Assembly: GCF_041222825.1 (NCBI RefSeq)
Contig: NZ_CP139482.1
Coordinates: 589,001 to 653,000 of the forward strand
Length of the DNA stretch: 64,000 nt
DNA from: Candidatus Thalassolituus haligoni
Lineage (GTDB): Bacteria; Pseudomonadota; Gammaproteobacteria; Pseudomonadales; Oceanobacteraceae
Reading direction: 5' to 3'
Translations under genes and position numbers: made by a program
The notes under the pieces: model-generated
Seen by the model: only the letters and a program-made list of their open reading frames with translations
What the model was told of the DNA's origin: nothing
The model's database searches: none
Part shown: positions 1-8,291 of the stretch, in pieces
Numbering within the stretch: position 1 is the first letter of the stretch
How the letters are laid out: each line of letters starts with the position of its first letter

Positions 1-334
1 CGACTTTTTCACTTTCACCAGCCACTTCAACCAGAAAGTTCTTGGCTGCATGAACGATAAAAAGTCGATCAGGTTTGGGGGACATGAATTTCAGTGCCAC
101 GTCCAGATTCTTGAAGACAATGCTGACATCAGCATCTTCAGAAATACCAGCAACACTGGTCACCTTGCCATCCTTGACTGTGAATACACGACCGGCACTT
201 CCATCTTTCAGCTTCATCTGAAAGGTTGCATTATGTTTTTGCAACATAGTTGCCAGCATGGAATTCTTTTTGGCTACTGCCGGGAGCATTACTCCCAGCG
301 CAGTGAGAATTGCACGGAACTTGATTTTTTTCAC
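1..334 (-). CDS. SCP2-like sterol/lipid-binding protein (3' end outside window)
   Basis: The reading frame runs from a GTG at 332-334 leftwards out of the window without a stop, so only about 111 N-terminal residues are visible. It starts with a basic and then hydrophobic stretch, followed by a pattern typical of SCP2 folds: FQMKLKDG, GRVFTVKDGKV and a VSIVFKN strand. SCP2 domains bind sterols or other hydrophobic ligands, which would suit a degradation locus for a hydrophobic ring compound. An AGGG lies upstream of the GTG. It is the last visible gene of a minus-strand run after the FAH and VOC genes. The SCP2 assignment rests on motif resemblance only. Confidence 0.55.
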   Translation of the reverse strand, partial: MKKIKFRAILTALGVMLPAVAKKNSMLATMLQKHNATFQMKLKDGSAGRVFTVKDGKVTSVAGISEDADVSIVFKNLDVALKFMSPKPDRLFIVHAAKNFLVEVAGESEKV

Positions 335-408
335 AGTATACCCTGATCTTATTTTTATCTTCAGGCAGTCAATTTCATTCAGTCATACAGAAATATCGTG
401 AACAGAGA

Positions 409-1281
409 CTACTTCTTTTCATCAACAAAGGCATTTTCAATATGGCCAAGGTTTTCAATTGCAACCTTAACCACATCTCCCGCCTTTAGAAAACGATTAC
501 TGGCAATACCGACACCGGCACAGGTTCCTGTTGCCAAAATATCACCCGGCTCTAACGTCATCGCGGTAGAGAGATGGGCAATCTGCTCATAAATATTATG
601 GATCATCAACCCGGTATTGGCCTGCTGGCGCAGCTCATCATTAACCCAAAGACTCATTTTCAGATCCAATGGATCCTTAATTTCATCATCCGTTACCAGC
701 CAGGGACCTAATGGGCCGTGGGTATCAAAGGATTTACCCAGGGTAAATGTCTGGCTCGCAGCCTGCCAGTCCCGAACCGTGACATCATTACTGACCATAT
801 AGCCAAATATCACATCGCGGGCATCTTCGACAGACACATGACGACAGCGCTTGCCAATCACAACGGCCATTTCAGCTTCATAATCTATTTTGTCGGAAAC
901 CCAGGGAACTTCAATATCTGAATATGGCCCGGTAATGCAGGATACCTGCTTGTTAAACCACAACTGGTTTGTGGGCACAGGAATACCAGCGGCGCGGGCT
1001 TCATCAGCGTGATCCTGATAATTCATACCAATAGCCAGATATTTTTGTGGATTATGAACTGGCGACACCAAGGTCAATGCAGACTCAGGAACACCAGTCA
1101 GAGCTGATACATCTGCAGAGCGAATAATCGCCATTGCATCGTCACCGGCAGCAATAATATCTTTCACGGTTGCGGGCAAATTCGAATCAATATCCGTGAT
1201 GGTATACACCAGACCATCAACAAGAATACCGGCGACAATATCATTAATATCATTGCCATTTTTAAATTGAACAAATTTCAC
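409..1281 (-). CDS. Fumarylacetoacetate hydrolase (FAH) family enzyme
   Basis: About 290 residues with the FAH core: YLAIGMNYQDHADEA, the metal-binding acidic segment IDYEAEMAVVIGKR, GYMVSNDVTVRDWQ, LGKSFDTHGPLGPW and the late glycine loop GDILATGTCAGVG. The family hydrolyses, hydrates or decarboxylates 2-oxo acids after ring cleavage. The GTG at 1281 is chosen because GGAG lies 6 bases upstream; a TTG 12 bases further out is the alternative. It follows the VOC dioxygenase-like gene by 42 bp, so the pair probably works in sequence on one ring-cleavage product. The exact reaction is unknown. Confidence 0.85.
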   Translation of the reverse strand: MKFVQFKNGNDINDIVAGILVDGLVYTITDIDSNLPATVKDIIAAGDDAMAIIRSADVSALTGVPESALTLVSPVHNPQKYLAIGMNYQDHADEARAAGIPVPTNQLWFNKQVSCITGPYSDIEVPWVSDKIDYEAEMAVVIGKRCRHVSVEDARDVIFGYMVSNDVTVRDWQAASQTFTLGKSFDTHGPLGPWLVTDDEIKDPLDLKMSLWVNDELRQQANTGLMIHNIYEQIAHLSTAMTLEPGDILATGTCAGVGIASNRFLKAGDVVKVAIENLGHIENAFVDEKK

Positions 1282-1323
1282 AATCAACTCCAATACAGAA
1301 TCAGTATGCTTGAATCAACAATA

Positions 1324-2259
1324 TTATTTGAAGAATTCAGGTGAGAATTCAGGTGCCCACTGAGCCAGCTCATCTGGCGTAATCTGGGCAGTTGTTACTT
1401 GCCACTGATCATTCACCAGGTCACCGTCGGTCCAGTGCTCGATCTTGTGTCCGCACGGATCACGCCAGTAATCGAACAACTGGCTGCCCTGCACATGCCG
1501 ACCAACACCCCAGGCGTGGTTGTAACCACAGGATTCCAGATGGTCATTTCCCAACATCAGGTCATCCAGGTCAATAACCTCAAAGGCGGAGTGATCAAAA
1601 CGACTTTCTCCCTGAGGAGAAGCAACCAGTGCGATAGTGTGGTGATCCGTAAATTCATCACCATGGTCACAATGCAGGAAGGCACCAATCAGATTGGTCT
1701 CAGTGCCATCAAAATAGGTATCAGACACCTTCAGTCCGAGGGTCTCGGTATAAAACTGCATTGCCTTGGCAAAATCAGACACCAACAACGCCACATGGCC
1801 GCAGCGCATCACCGTCGACGGCGCATTACGCACAACCCGTATAGGGTTGCCGTAGCGGCTACGTTCAGAAGACGGATTCATTTTGTAAGGCAGCCGCACG
1901 GCATCCTCGGCACGTTTTTCATAGCCCCACAGAAAGTCGATGCGAAAACCAAACGGGTCAAGAATTCTTACCACTTCACCACCGCAAGGTTCTTCGTTCA
2001 ACAGCACCGGGGTGTCGGTCAGGGCTGCTATTTCAACCAGATCATCGCGAGATTCGACCGCCAGGGCAAAACCCAGCGTCGCTGCTTGTTCCGCCTTTTC
2101 GGACACATGCACAAAGGGGGAGTCGCCCGCTCCTGCCATATAAAGAGCACTGTCATTTTCATGCGCAACACTCATACCGAAGTCCTGCAGAAACTGCTTC
2201 ATGGCCTGAAGATCTGGTGTTGCATAACGAACGTAGAGGATGTCTTTTATTTTTATCAT
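1324..2259 (-). CDS. Two-domain VOC (type I extradiol dioxygenase-like) protein
   Basis: 311 residues with two vicinal-oxygen-chelate modules, roughly 4-115 and 150-275. The C-terminal module keeps the three expected Fe/Mn ligands: His in CGHVALLV, His in FDHSAFEV and Glu in HKIEHW. This is the pattern of BphC/catechol-2,3-dioxygenase relatives that cleave catechols. The N-terminal module lacks the ligands, as usual. SD GGAGC sits 6 bases before the ATG. It differs strongly from the second extradiol enzyme at 8292, so it probably acts on another catechol or is a divergent paralogue. It is co-directional with the FAH gene downstream. Confidence 0.8.
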   Translation of the reverse strand: MIKIKDILYVRYATPDLQAMKQFLQDFGMSVAHENDSALYMAGAGDSPFVHVSEKAEQAATLGFALAVESRDDLVEIAALTDTPVLLNEEPCGGEVVRILDPFGFRIDFLWGYEKRAEDAVRLPYKMNPSSERSRYGNPIRVVRNAPSTVMRCGHVALLVSDFAKAMQFYTETLGLKVSDTYFDGTETNLIGAFLHCDHGDEFTDHHTIALVASPQGESRFDHSAFEVIDLDDLMLGNDHLESCGYNHAWGVGRHVQGSQLFDYWRDPCGHKIEHWTDGDLVNDQWQVTTAQITPDELAQWAPEFSPEFFK

Positions 2260-2588
2260 GTTCTTTGCTCCTAGATATACCGTTTCAATTTGATATATTA
2301 TTTGATAGTAAATCAGAGAACATAAAACACGTCAACAACAAGGTGTCGATAAAATAAATCAACACAGCAAGATTGATGACAAGAACCGATTGAGCGGGCT
2401 TGAGCCTGTTGTGCCAGCTCAAAACCCGGAGTGATTCAGAGCGACAAGCACTCCGGTTGTTCGCCGCAGTTCGTAGCAAAGGGGAGAGGGAGTAGACAGC
2501 AGGCAGAATGGAGCCGTGCCCAGATGCAATCAGAGGTCAACGGAACTCGCCGGTGGTGTCAGGCATAACACCCGCTGGTTCTGAAAGA
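2260..2588. other. Intergenic region: promoter of VOC-FAH operon and 3' end of lysR
   Basis: No coding region is credible here. On the minus strand a TTGACG is followed about 19 bases later by TACTAT, and the neighbouring AT-rich segment carries near-repeated ATCAAAT/ATATCAAAT words that could be a regulator site for the VOC-FAH operon. The LysR-proximal half holds a hairpin, listed separately. The promoter call is weak. Confidence 0.35.
2426..2456 (-). terminator. Hairpin downstream of lysR gene
   Basis: Perfect 8-bp arms CCGGAGTG and CACTCCGG flank a 15-base loop, about 130 bp past the LysR stop codon. There is no clear U-run, so termination is possible but not certain. Confidence 0.35.
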
Positions 2589-3506
2589 TCACATCTCGTG
2601 ATTGAGTTTGGCTTCCGCTACCGCCTCGGCCATCTCATTTCTTAACCAACTGATTCCAGGATCGCGGTCACTGGCTTTGTGCCACTGCATGGTTTCGGTA
2701 AATTCCAGCAGATGAAACGCTGGCTGCACAATCCGCACCGGCAGAATCCTGCTGTACAGGAGTGCCAGCTGCAGTGGCAAGGTTGCGATCATGTCACTGT
2801 CCAGAATGAAATAGGGCAGCATGGCGTAGTTCAGGGTTGATACCCGGATATTGCGCTTTCCTAGATTTGCCAGCATCCAGCGTTCGAAGGTTGCCGGAAG
2901 GCCTTCGGGCTGGAACGCGACATGCTCCAGCGACATATACAATGGCAGATCTATCTCATCACCAACCAGCTGATTGTTCTCACTCACCAGACAGACGATG
3001 GTGTCCTGTAGCAGTGGCTGACTGGATTGCCCTGGGCGCAGGAACTGGGATGGTGCGATCACCAGGTCGATAGTTCCCTGGTCAAGCATTTCCATCGAAT
3101 GAATACCTATTTGCAACAGTTCCAGCTTGATGCCCGGAGCCTGCTTGAAGACCCGGCGTCTTAATCTGTTGATGGCCACATGAGCCATATAGTCGGAAGC
3201 CGCTATTTTGAAGGTGCGCTCGACCTTGCCAGGAATAAATTCCGGGCGGGACTTCATGGTAGCGTCAATCTGCAGGAGCAAATTTCGCACATCGTTGCCC
3301 AAGGCTGTGGCAAATGGCGTCAGCACCATATTGCGGCCTACCTTAACCAGTAATTCATCCTGCAAGTGATCACGCAAACGGTTGAGTGCACAACTGACCG
3401 CCGATTGACTCAGATTGAGCCTGCCTGCGGCCTTCGTGACACTCTGCTCGGCGATGAGCACATCCAGAGCAATCAGTAAATTCAGATCTAATCCTTTGAA
3501 ACGCAC
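2589..3506 (-). CDS. LysR-family transcriptional regulator (NodD-like)
   Basis: About 305 residues. The N-terminal winged helix-turn-helix reads FKGLDLNLLIALD, SVTKAAGRLNLSQSAVS, followed by the effector domain with FKIAASDYM. The closest visible style is the NodD/PcaQ-like group, whose members usually begin close to RFKGLDLNLL. I therefore choose the GTG at 3506, which has GGGGGA 8 bases upstream; ATG codons at 3530 and 3578 lack an SD. The gene diverges from the VanA-like oxygenase, the classic layout for a LysR activator of its neighbour. The effector is unknown. Confidence 0.88.
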   Translation of the reverse strand: MRFKGLDLNLLIALDVLIAEQSVTKAAGRLNLSQSAVSCALNRLRDHLQDELLVKVGRNMVLTPFATALGNDVRNLLLQIDATMKSRPEFIPGKVERTFKIAASDYMAHVAINRLRRRVFKQAPGIKLELLQIGIHSMEMLDQGTIDLVIAPSQFLRPGQSSQPLLQDTIVCLVSENNQLVGDEIDLPLYMSLEHVAFQPEGLPATFERWMLANLGKRNIRVSTLNYAMLPYFILDSDMIATLPLQLALLYSRILPVRIVQPAFHLLEFTETMQWHKASDRDPGISWLRNEMAEAVAEAKLNHEM

Positions 3507-3637
3507 CGAGTGATTCCCCCCTAAATACATTGACAAGATCAATACGTTAGCTGAATTAGTTAAATTATAAAAATACATTTGTGATTGCTACAGTTTCGAC
3601 GCTCACCTTTTAACCAACAAAAATAACAGAGGTTGCG

Positions 3638-4684
3638 ATGAACTATTTAAAGAATGCCTGGTACTGCGCTGGCTGGTCTTCTGACATTGGCCGTGAACCC
3701 ATTTCAAAGACGTTTCTCGAAGAATCAATCGTGATGTACCGACGAGAGGACGGAACCCCTGTTGCTCTCTCCAACCGTTGCCCTCATCGGTTTGCACCCC
3801 TGTGTGAAGGCAAGTTGAAGGGGGACAATATCGAATGTCCCTATCATGGCCTTCAGTATGATGCCAATGGCACATGCATCCTGAACCCGCATGGCAGAGG
3901 CATTATCCCGAAAGCAGCCCAATTACGTTCGTATCCTCTGGTTGAGCGCGAAGGCACGCTGTGGATCTGGATGGGAGATGCCGAGAATATCGATGAAGAG
4001 CAGATTGTGGGAACGCCGTTTCTGGTTCAGAAAGACCAATATGCCAGTACAACCGGTTACCTCAAGGTGAAGGTCAACTATCAGTTATTTGTCGACAACC
4101 TGCTGGATCTGACCCACGCCCCTTATCTTCATCCCGATACTCTGGCGGGTGCAACAGAAGAATCCATGGCACCGGGTAAAATGACCGTCGAGTTTGTGCA
4201 GGGTGAGCGGGATATTCAGTCCAATTATTTTGTCCGCGATATGCCAGCAACCCCCCAGCTTGCTGTCTTCTGGGAAAATCGTGCTCCGGGTGATTTTCGA
4301 GCACTGATGCACTGGCACGCGCCAGCAACGCTGGTTCTTGAGGTGAGTCTTACTGAAACCGGCAAGCCCAAAGAAGAAGGGGTGATTGTACCGGTGATGC
4401 ACTTTATGACACCGGAAACCGCCACCACCAGTCATTACTTTTTTGCCATTGGTCACAACCGGGATATTGACGATACCGAGAAAACCCGTGTGATTAGCGA
4501 ATATGCAATCCGGGCATTTGCAGACGAAGACGAGCCAATGGTGGAAGCCTGTCAGGAGTTGATGGGAGGAGTCCTCGATCTTTTTGCGCTGCAACCAGTG
4601 TTGCTGGAAACGGATGTCGCTGCCGTAAAAGCAAGACGATTGCTAGATGAGATGATTCTGGCAGAGGTAAATACGCCAGCCTGA
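3638..4684 (+). CDS. Rieske oxygenase, vanillate O-demethylase (VanA)-like
   Basis: 348 residues. The Rieske 2Fe-2S motif (CPHR, then CPYH after 17 residues) lies at about 47-69. The mononuclear iron site follows in FVDNLLDLTHAPYLH, where Asp and two His fit the VanA/PobA-type pattern. Length and N-terminus (LKNAWYCAGWSSDIG) match VanA-type single-component oxygenases that demethylate aryl ethers or hydroxylate side chains. SD AGAGG precedes the ATG. Its reductase partner is encoded 220 bp downstream. An A-rich AACAAAAA motif at 3616 lies just before the SD. The substrate is not deducible. Confidence 0.88.
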   Translation: MNYLKNAWYCAGWSSDIGREPISKTFLEESIVMYRREDGTPVALSNRCPHRFAPLCEGKLKGDNIECPYHGLQYDANGTCILNPHGRGIIPKAAQLRSYPLVEREGTLWIWMGDAENIDEEQIVGTPFLVQKDQYASTTGYLKVKVNYQLFVDNLLDLTHAPYLHPDTLAGATEESMAPGKMTVEFVQGERDIQSNYFVRDMPATPQLAVFWENRAPGDFRALMHWHAPATLVLEVSLTETGKPKEEGVIVPVMHFMTPETATTSHYFFAIGHNRDIDDTEKTRVISEYAIRAFADEDEPMVEACQELMGGVLDLFALQPVLLETDVAAVKARRLLDEMILAEVNTPA

Positions 4685-4757
4685 TTAGCTCGTTTCCGTA
4701 CCGATTAGCCGTCGGGAACCAACCCCAGAAACGAACCCTAACCAGCAGTGCCCTGGA

Positions 4758-4799
4758 GCGGGAAAGTGGATCATAGCCACTCCCCGCCCATGATCATGG
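4758..4799 (+). other. Hairpin plus 12-bp palindrome between oxygenase and reductase
   Basis: GCGGG/AGTGG arms pair with CCACT/CCCGC (4758-4787), followed by the perfect palindrome CCATGATCATGG (4788-4799). The 220-bp gap between two genes that normally form an operon holds no ORF. The structure may set transcript ratio or be a regulator site. Confidence 0.35.
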
Positions 4800-4905
4800 A
4801 TCAAGACGGTATCAGCCACTCAGGCCGCTAGGGCAGCGGTCGTTGCCCAATAGCCATATTCAGAGCACCGCGCTCGCCATCTCTCTTTTTATGACAGGTA
4901 TCCCG

Positions 4906-5877
4906 ATGTTTGATGTCGTTGTATGCAAAAAAAAGCAGGAAGCTGAAAATATTTACTCCTTCGAGTTAACACTGCCGGAGCAAGGCTATCTGCCAAAGTT
5001 TCAAGCCGGTGCACATATTGATGTTGAAGTCCGTCCAGGACTGATCCGGCAGTACTCACTATGCAATCCAGCAGGGAAAACGGATCGTTACCTCATTGCC
5101 GTACTGAATGATCCGGCATCGAGAGGTGGCTCGGTCGGGATGATCGAACAGGTGCTTGAGGGGCAAACGATTCGTATCAGCAAGCCGCGCAACCTGTTTC
5201 CACTGGATGAAAATACCGGTTTCACGCTGCTGCTGGCTGGAGGAGTGGGTATCACGCCAATTATCGCCATGGCCGAGCAACTCCAGCAGTTAGGCCGTGA
5301 TTTTGAACTGCACTACTGCGGACGTTCGCGTACATCAATGGCGTTTATCGACCGTTTGCGTCATTCGCCTTTTGCGGCCAAGGTTATCCTTCATTGTGAT
5401 GATGGTGATGCAAAACAGAAACTGAACCTAGACACCGTGTTTGGTGCAACACCGGAAGACAGCCATCTTTACATCTGTGGCCCTGCCGGGTTCATGGACT
5501 ATGTCCTTGGCCAGGCAACAGATAGCGGCTGGCCCGAGGCAAGATTACACCGGGAATACTTTTCCGCTCCTGATGTGGCCTCTGCTGACACAGCGGGTGA
5601 CGAGGAGGCAGAAAGTTTCACACTCCGGCTGGCGCGTAGTGGCAAAGAGCTAAAAGTAGCGGCGGATCAATCGGTTGCCAACGTGTTGCTGGACAATGGT
5701 ATCGAAATCCCGATCTCCTGTGAGCAAGGCATCTGTGGCACCTGTCTGACGTCAGTATTGGAGGGTATTCCTGACCATAGGGATTATTTTATGACGGCTA
5801 AAGAGCATGCACTGAACAATCAGTTCACCCCCTGCTGTTCCCGCTCGAAAAGCAGCGTACTGGTCATTGATTTATAA
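4906..5877 (+). CDS. PDR/VanB-type reductase (FMN, NAD, C-terminal 2Fe-2S ferredoxin)
   Basis: 323 residues in the order flavin-binding barrel (HIDVEVRPGLIRQYSLCN), NAD-binding domain (LLAGGVGITPIIAMAEQL; YICGPAGFMDYV) and C-terminal plant-type ferredoxin (CEQGICGTC, distal Cys in TPCCS). This order is diagnostic of phthalate dioxygenase reductase/VanB and differs from the reductase at 53420. It passes NADH electrons to the VanA-like oxygenase upstream. The ATG at 4906 fits the family N-terminus; upstream ATGs would add an unrelated leader. Confidence 0.87.
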   Translation: MFDVVVCKKKQEAENIYSFELTLPEQGYLPKFQAGAHIDVEVRPGLIRQYSLCNPAGKTDRYLIAVLNDPASRGGSVGMIEQVLEGQTIRISKPRNLFPLDENTGFTLLLAGGVGITPIIAMAEQLQQLGRDFELHYCGRSRTSMAFIDRLRHSPFAAKVILHCDDGDAKQKLNLDTVFGATPEDSHLYICGPAGFMDYVLGQATDSGWPEARLHREYFSAPDVASADTAGDEEAESFTLRLARSGKELKVAADQSVANVLLDNGIEIPISCEQGICGTCLTSVLEGIPDHRDYFMTAKEHALNNQFTPCCSRSKSSVLVIDL

Positions 5878-5917
5878 ATATCGCCAGCACAGCCGTTTTC
5901 AGATGCATTAAACATTT

Positions 5918-6089
5918 GGGGACATCTATTTAGTCCGGTGCCCGCTCTGGGCTTTCGGATGGTGTCGAATCACGAAGCCGACTTGTAGGCCTGACGGGTC
6001 ACGTCAAACGTCGGCGACACAGAGTCGAGATCATCCGGCAGCCCCGCAGGGCGCGGGTTGCCGCCGTCCAGGATTAAATAGATGTCCCC
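5918..6089. repeat. MITE-like element, copy 1 (172 bp, terminal inverted repeats)
   Basis: The ends are 19-bp inverted repeats, GGGGACATCTATTTAGTCC at 5918 and its complement with one mismatch at 6071-6089. The interior has strong stems, including GCCGAC (5977-5982) with GTCGGC (6010-6015) and a CGGCAGCCC/GGGTTGCCG arm pair near 6036-6063. There is no ORF. A second, diverged copy lies at 27190-27383. It sits between convergent genes, 6 bp past the regulator stop codon, so it may also terminate transcription. Origin as a non-autonomous or REP-like transposable element is inference. Confidence 0.75.
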
Positions 6090-6095
6090 TCAACA

Positions 6096-7868
6096 TCAGC
6101 CCATTTTCTTCTTCTTGGCCTTGTAAGCTATTTGCGACCGGGTTAACCCCAGTTTTATGGCGGCTTGCGTCAGATTTCCATCACATGCTTTGATCGCTGA
6201 TCGGATCAGAGCATCTTCGACATCCTCCAGAGTGACTCGGGATCGTTGCACCACACTATCTGACCAATTGGACAGCATCATTTCTTCCATGGCTTTTTCC
6301 TCCTGGCTGGCCGCATCACCTGATTTGTCCTGCAGATTGATCTCGGATAACAATCCAAATTCATCCGGGGCCATAATCGTATCGTCTGCAGCAAAGGTAT
6401 CGATGGTAAACAGATGACTGAATGCCAGCGGCTGGTCGGTGTCACAAAGAATAATACCCCGCTCTATCACGTTCTCGAATTCACGGATATTACCAGGCCA
6501 GGAATAATTCAAAATAGTCTGCAAGGCTCTTGCCGTTATGCCTGACGGGTGTTTTTCATAAAGATCAGAGAATTTCTTCATGAAAAATTCCAATAACAGG
6601 GGAATATCATCCCTGCGATTTCTTAAAGGTGGTACCAGAATGGGAAATACGTTTAATCGATAAAACAAATCTTCACGAAAACTGCCATCCCGAACCCGGG
6701 CCTTAAGGTCTTCATTGGTTGCTGCAATAATACGAACATTCACCTTGTGGGTTTCGACACTGCCCAGCGGCTCAAATTCACCATCCTGAATCACCCGTAG
6801 CAGCTTGCCTTGAGCAATAAGGGATAAAGTACCCACTTCATCCAGGAACAGGGTGCCACCATCGGCCATGTCAAAACGTCCCGGGCGACTGTTATTGGCC
6901 CCGGTATAAGCGCCTTTCACAACACCAAACAATTCCGACTCAATTAATTGATCGGGAATCGCGGCACAATTCATCTCAAGAAAAGGCTGACCAGCACGTT
7001 TGCTCAAGCGCACCAGTTCACGGGCAAAAACACTTTTGCCAACACCGCTTTCACCCTGTAACAAAACGGTAGCATTGGTAGCAGCCACTCGTTTTATCTT
7101 GTGCATCAACACATTAAAAGGTGCCGACACGCCCAGCATACCGGCTCGGACTTCAGTACCAGCCGTAGTAACATCTGAGGGCATGGTCACAGCAGTTAGA
7201 ACCTTGCTGATACCGGCTTCAGGCAACGTAATACCGGGGTAAATGTAACGGGCTTCATCGATATCGGCCCATTCATCCAGAGGACGCGCAATACATCGAC
7301 AAACATCCTTGCCCTGTGCCCGGCATTCCACTTCTTTCACTAAAATACGTTTTCCCATACAGGTACTGAGAAACCCGGAGGCATAACCTGTCTCAATCCA
7401 GCAGGCGACCTCAGAAGAAATGCCGTAATAATGGGTATGCACTTGATCTTCGAAGCAGTTTTTCCACAAAAACTCAATATTGCAAGTGCCCTTCTCAATA
7501 TCAATTTCCTGATGCACCAACTCGACTGCAACAACACCTTGCAAGGCGTGGAAATCGCCACCTGAAATCAACAAATCCACTGGCGACGCTTGCTGATTAA
7601 TTTTTACCGCCACTTCAGCATCACGACAACCAGAGGAGTAACCAAAACGGGTCAACAGTCCCCTGGCTGCCTCCCGACCGATACTTTCAATTAGCTCCTG
7701 CCGCAGCAACCCCAGAGCTTCGACCTGCATCAGCACCATACGACGATCATCAAGCCAGATCATGGCTTCTGCCGGATTAAAATGCAGCCTCTTTTTCATT
7801 TCGGCAAACGCCGAAGAGTTACCACTTGTTCGAGGTTCGACAAATTCTACATCTGATTTTTTGGTCAT
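6096..7868 (-). CDS. Sigma-54-dependent activator, XylR/DmpR type
   Basis: 590 residues in four parts: XylR-N sensor (about 25-130), V4R/4-vinyl-reductase small-molecule domain (about 130-210, with Cys at AQGKDVCRC), AAA+ domain (about 240-470) and a C-terminal Fis-type HTH (NLTQAAIKLGLTRSQIAYK). The AAA+ part has Walker A GESGVGKS, the sigma-54 contact loop GAYTGA (usual GAFTGA) and Walker B TLFLDEV. Family members bind aromatic effectors directly. The gene diverges from the operon starting at 8292, which has a -24/-12 promoter, so it probably activates that operon. Confidence 0.92.
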   Translation of the reverse strand: MTKKSDVEFVEPRTSGNSSAFAEMKKRLHFNPAEAMIWLDDRRMVLMQVEALGLLRQELIESIGREAARGLLTRFGYSSGCRDAEVAVKINQQASPVDLLISGGDFHALQGVVAVELVHQEIDIEKGTCNIEFLWKNCFEDQVHTHYYGISSEVACWIETGYASGFLSTCMGKRILVKEVECRAQGKDVCRCIARPLDEWADIDEARYIYPGITLPEAGISKVLTAVTMPSDVTTAGTEVRAGMLGVSAPFNVLMHKIKRVAATNATVLLQGESGVGKSVFARELVRLSKRAGQPFLEMNCAAIPDQLIESELFGVVKGAYTGANNSRPGRFDMADGGTLFLDEVGTLSLIAQGKLLRVIQDGEFEPLGSVETHKVNVRIIAATNEDLKARVRDGSFREDLFYRLNVFPILVPPLRNRRDDIPLLLEFFMKKFSDLYEKHPSGITARALQTILNYSWPGNIREFENVIERGIILCDTDQPLAFSHLFTIDTFAADDTIMAPDEFGLLSEINLQDKSGDAASQEEKAMEEMMLSNWSDSVVQRSRVTLEDVEDALIRSAIKACDGNLTQAAIKLGLTRSQIAYKAKKKKMG

Positions 7869-7973
7869 ATTTTTTTCTTTTTGTTCTTATTGGTGTTTAA
7901 CAGCCAATCGCTGGCGTATCTGCCTAATGAAAAACATTATCCGGGGGGTGTTGTCAATCTTCCAGACATTTAT

Positions 7974-8007
7974 CTTCTCCATCAAGTGTGCCTCTTCTCC
8001 ATCAAGT
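7974..8007. repeat. Two 14-bp direct repeats, 20-bp period
   Basis: CTTCTCCATCAAGT occurs at 7974 and again at 7994, exactly two helical turns apart, in the 422-bp divergent intergenic region (7869-8291). It may be an operator for autoregulation of the sigma-54 activator. No ORF is credible in this region. Confidence 0.45.
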
Positions 8008-8087
8008 CTGTGCCAAGGTGAGCCAAACCGGCTATAGACACAGCACCTGTGTTTTCAGCTGCGCCCGATAGCCGACAACAGGTCACC

Positions 8088-8143
8088 TGATAAATTTATA
8101 ATGCTGGAACCAGCAAGATATTGGTGATTTGATAAATTTATTA
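8088..8143 (+). promoter_or_regulatory. Candidate upstream activating sites for the sigma-54 activator
   Basis: TGATAAATTTAT occurs at 8088 and again at 8130, 42 bp apart (four helical turns). Between them lies the inverted repeat TGCTGG-AA-CCAGCA (8102-8115). The block is about 65-120 bp upstream of the -24/-12 promoter at 8207, the usual range for XylR/DmpR binding. Binding is inferred from position and phasing. Confidence 0.5.
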
Positions 8144-8206
8144 CCCAGACACCTCCCTGAAAATAAAAATTTATTAAAAATCAATAACTTATAATAAAAT
8201 ATATAA

Positions 8207-8223
8207 CTGGCATGCTTTTGGCT
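8207..8223 (+). promoter_or_regulatory. Sigma-54 (-24/-12) promoter
   Basis: CTGGCATGCTTTTGGCT matches the YTGGCACG-N4-TTGCW consensus, with GG at 8209-8210 and GC at 8221-8222 spaced as required. It lies 70 bp before the extradiol dioxygenase start and next to a sigma-54 activator gene. The -12 element has one mismatch (TGGC for TTGC). Confidence 0.7.
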
Positions 8224-8291
8224 ACATGTATTCAGATTGCTAAAAATTCTAAAAATAATACCGCAGCCATCGAGCTGCCTTGGGAGTCTGC

